64,000 nucleotides of DNA. It comes from Kaistella pullorum (lineage in GTDB: Bacteria; Bacteroidota; Bacteroidia; Flavobacteriales; Weeksellaceae). Below the pieces are notes generated by a model. It did not search any database. It was not told the DNA's origin and saw only the letters and a list, made by a program, of their open reading frames with translations. The stretch lies in assembly GCF_014837035.1 (NCBI RefSeq), contig NZ_JACSPS010000003.1, positions 124,001 through 188,000 on the forward strand. Reading direction: 5' to 3'. Of this stretch, positions 62,208 to 64,000 are shown piece after piece (positions within the stretch are counted from its first letter, which is position 1; the number at the start of each line of letters is the position of its first letter). The position numbers were made by a program, and so were the translations under genes.

Positions 62208-63211
62208 TGAAGTTGGATTTACTCAATTTTGAATTTTTCAGTCCGTGGTTTTTGCTGCTGTTTGTAGCACTGATCCCTCTGCTGGTGCGTGATATCAGTT
62301 CAAAGAAAATTGAAGGCATTAAACTTCCGACCACACAGAACATGACCGAAAACCGTGGAATAGTCTTCATTCTGTCTTTTCTTAAATTCACCAAATACGT
62401 CATCCTTTTGGCCCTCATCATTGCAATGGCGCGGCCGCGCACATTTACGATTTCCCAAAACACCGATGACACGAAAGGGATAGACATCATGCTGTCCATC
62501 GATGTTTCTTTGAGTATGCTGGCGCGCGATCTGGAACCCGACCGTCTTACCGCCTTACAGAATATCGCGAAAAAATTCGTTGAAAACCGGCCGGTTGACC
62601 GGATCGGATTGGTCACTTACTCCGGCGAAGCTTTTACAAAAGTTCCGCTCACGTCGGATCACGCCGTGCTGTTGGAAGAACTTGATAACCTGAATCCGCT
62701 CGAGCTGCAGCCCGGAACCGCGATCGGTGAAGGTCTTTCGGTAGCGGCGACACACCTTCGCCACAGCAAAGCGAAATCGAAAATCATCATTTTGATGACT
62801 GACGGTGTGAATACGATCGAAAACGCGATGCCCGCACAGGTGGGAGCACAGTTGGCCAAAAGCAATGACATCAAGGTCTATTCAATCGGGATTGGTACTA
62901 ATGGATACGCGCTGATGCCGACACACACCGATATTTTTGGGGATTTGGTCTTCAATGAAGTCGAAGTGAAGATTGATGAGCCCGTACTGCGGGAAATTGC
63001 ACAAACCACGGGCGGCAAATACTTCCGCGCCACATCAAATGACAGACTTTCTGAGATATATGCTGAAATAGACCAGCTTGAAAAATCGGAGTTGCTCAAC
63101 GCAAAACTTTATAATTATGAAGAATATTTCAGGTTATTTTTGTGGATTGCGCTGGCAACACTGCTGTTGGACGCACTGCTGCGTTGGGTTTTGTTTAAAT
63201 TTTTAAACTAG
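62207..63211 (+). CDS. BatA-like VWA domain protein
   Basis: 334 residues. Two N-terminal helices (about 8-25 and 55-75) are followed by a VWA domain with the metal-ion site IMLSIDVSLSMLARDLEP, TYSGEAF and LMTDGVN, and a C-terminal helix (about 305-325). In Bacteroidetes aerotolerance operons BatA is the first VWA protein anchored in the inner membrane. Confidence 0.92.
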   Translation: MKLDLLNFEFFSPWFLLLFVALIPLLVRDISSKKIEGIKLPTTQNMTENRGIVFILSFLKFTKYVILLALIIAMARPRTFTISQNTDDTKGIDIMLSIDVSLSMLARDLEPDRLTALQNIAKKFVENRPVDRIGLVTYSGEAFTKVPLTSDHAVLLEELDNLNPLELQPGTAIGEGLSVAATHLRHSKAKSKIIILMTDGVNTIENAMPAQVGAQLAKSNDIKVYSIGIGTNGYALMPTHTDIFGDLVFNEVEVKIDEPVLREIAQTTGGKYFRATSNDRLSEIYAEIDQLEKSELLNAKLYNYEEYFRLFLWIALATLLLDALLRWVLFKFLN

Positions 63212-63222
63212 AGTAAACGGAT

Positions 63223-64000
63223 ATGAATTTATATCTTGGCAATTATTGGTATTTACTTTTGCTGTTGCTGCTGCCGCTGCTCGGGTACCTTGCATTCCGT
63301 TTTAAAAGGTGGAAACAGCACCGCCAGAATATATTTGCAGAAACCCGGTTCCGGGAAGAACTTTTCCGTAAACGCAGCGGTTTCGCTAAGTTTTTCCCCT
63401 TTTTGTATCTGCTCGCTTCACTTTTTCTTATCTTAAGTATCGTGGATTTGCTGGGCGGCTCAGAAGAAGTGGAAACCAACCAGAAAATGAACAACGTGAT
63501 CTTCATGCTGGATGTTTCAAATTCAATGAATGCCCAGGATGTCGAGGAAAATCGACTTTCGCAGGCGAAGAATATCATCGTGAATACCATGCAGCGCATG
63601 ACCAATGATAAGGTGGGAATCGTAGTATTTGCCGGAGAGGCAGCATCCATAATGCCTCTGACAACCGACTTCACAGCCGCTGAAACTTACATAGGAGGAA
63701 TTGATACGAATGTGGTGAAAATTCAGGGAACAGATTTCTTAAGGGCCATGCAGACCGCGGCGATAAAATTTAAGAATATTGCTAAAGGATCGCGAAAAGT
63801 GGTTTTGCTGAGTGACGGCGAAGATAACGAGGGCAATGACAAAGCAGCCGCCAGGCTCGCTAAGAAAGAAGGCATTACCATTGTTTCGGTGGGCATAGGG
63901 ACTGAAGAAGGCGCACCCATCCCGGAATATGTTTTCGGTCAGTTGATGGGTTACAAAAGCGGTCTTTCAGGTCAGACTGTTATTTCAAAAAGACAGTCAA
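63223..64000 (+). CDS. BatB-like VWA domain protein, C-terminus outside window
   Basis: ATG 63223, 11 bp after BatA; about 259 residues visible before the right edge. Two N-terminal helices are followed by a VWA domain: FMLDVSNSMNAQD (D-x-S-x-S), VVFAGEASSIMPLTTDF and VLLSDGEDNEG. The layout matches BatB, which partners BatA. Genes for BatC (TPR) and BatE-like proteins are expected beyond the window. Confidence 0.9.
   Translation, partial: MNLYLGNYWYLLLLLLLPLLGYLAFRFKRWKQHRQNIFAETRFREELFRKRSGFAKFFPFLYLLASLFLILSIVDLLGGSEEVETNQKMNNVIFMLDVSNSMNAQDVEENRLSQAKNIIVNTMQRMTNDKVGIVVFAGEAASIMPLTTDFTAAETYIGGIDTNVVKIQGTDFLRAMQTAAIKFKNIAKGSRKVVLLSDGEDNEGNDKAAARLAKKEGITIVSVGIGTEEGAPIPEYVFGQLMGYKSGLSGQTVISKRQS

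Noticed and set aside
1-64000. CRISPR arrays, prophage genes, insertion sequences or toxin-antitoxin pairs
   Set aside because: No regularly spaced identical repeats, integrases, transposases, phage structural genes or typical small overlapping pairs were seen.

Overview
The window looks like a chromosomal segment of a Flavobacteriia bacterium, most likely of the Weeksellaceae (Chryseobacterium/Kaistella-type). The signs are: many intergenic matches to the Bacteroidetes promoter pattern TTTG-N19/20-TAnnTTTG, a type IX secretion sorting domain, a SusC-like/siderophore receptor, a ligase-associated DNA repair cluster, an alanine-rich extended ribosomal protein S16, and an A/T-rich intergenic style without strong Shine-Dalgarno sites. 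This assignment is by gene content and motif style; no database search was run. Coding density is high, and no tRNA, rRNA, CRISPR array, prophage or insertion sequence was recognised.

Layout. 1-6075 (minus): lipocalin, then the four-gene ligase-associated repair operon (nuclease PdeM, Lhr-type helicase, ATP-dependent DNA ligase, beta-CASP exonuclease). 6400-7314 (plus): a SpoIIAA-like protein and a pyridoxamine-phosphate-oxidase-fold stress protein. 7374-9716 (minus): dienelactone hydrolase, lipoyl synthase, sigma factor. 10140-16151 (minus): three histidine kinases, one of them a large hybrid, and a LuxR-type response regulator. 16180-23554 (minus): the most unusual region, a predicted chaperone-usher-like surface fibre system. 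It has three pilin-like subunits, a PapD-like chaperone, a beta-barrel usher-like protein and a two-domain adhesin-like protein whose C-terminal domain repeats the pilin fold. Two of the pilin genes and the chaperone-usher-adhesin operon each carry the same promoter module with a 22-bp-phased ACTACA/TGTAGT operator.

24010-27095 (minus): class I ribonucleotide reductase, with two small genes between nrdB and nrdA. 27513-32311 (plus): a MacAB-type ABC exporter with two permeases and an adaptor. 32326-37150 (minus): membrane protein, HD hydrolase, lipoprotein, lipid/drug ABC exporter, LptB with an extended C-terminus. 37311-38472 (plus): ECF-like sigma factor and an overlapping membrane protein. 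38512-43172 (minus): rpoN, asnS, rimM, rpsP. 43294-46132 (minus): iron-type TonB receptor and PepSY-like membrane protein behind candidate iron operators. 46289-55287 (minus): amino acid permease, ABC-F, GH25 lysozyme, deoC, Lrp regulator, EEP nuclease-like protein, trmD, type II NADH dehydrogenase, tiny T9SS protein. 55417-56412 (plus): hemB. 56451-59144 (minus): TM2 protein, nitroreductase, GreA-like protein, RlmB, DinB. 59381 to the end (plus): the MoxR-DUF58-BatD-like-BatA-BatB (aerotolerance-type) operon, cut by the window edge.

The pilus genes and the two-component genes below them run in one direction with small gaps from 21231 down to 10140. This suggests, but does not prove, that fibre assembly and a phosphorelay are functionally linked.
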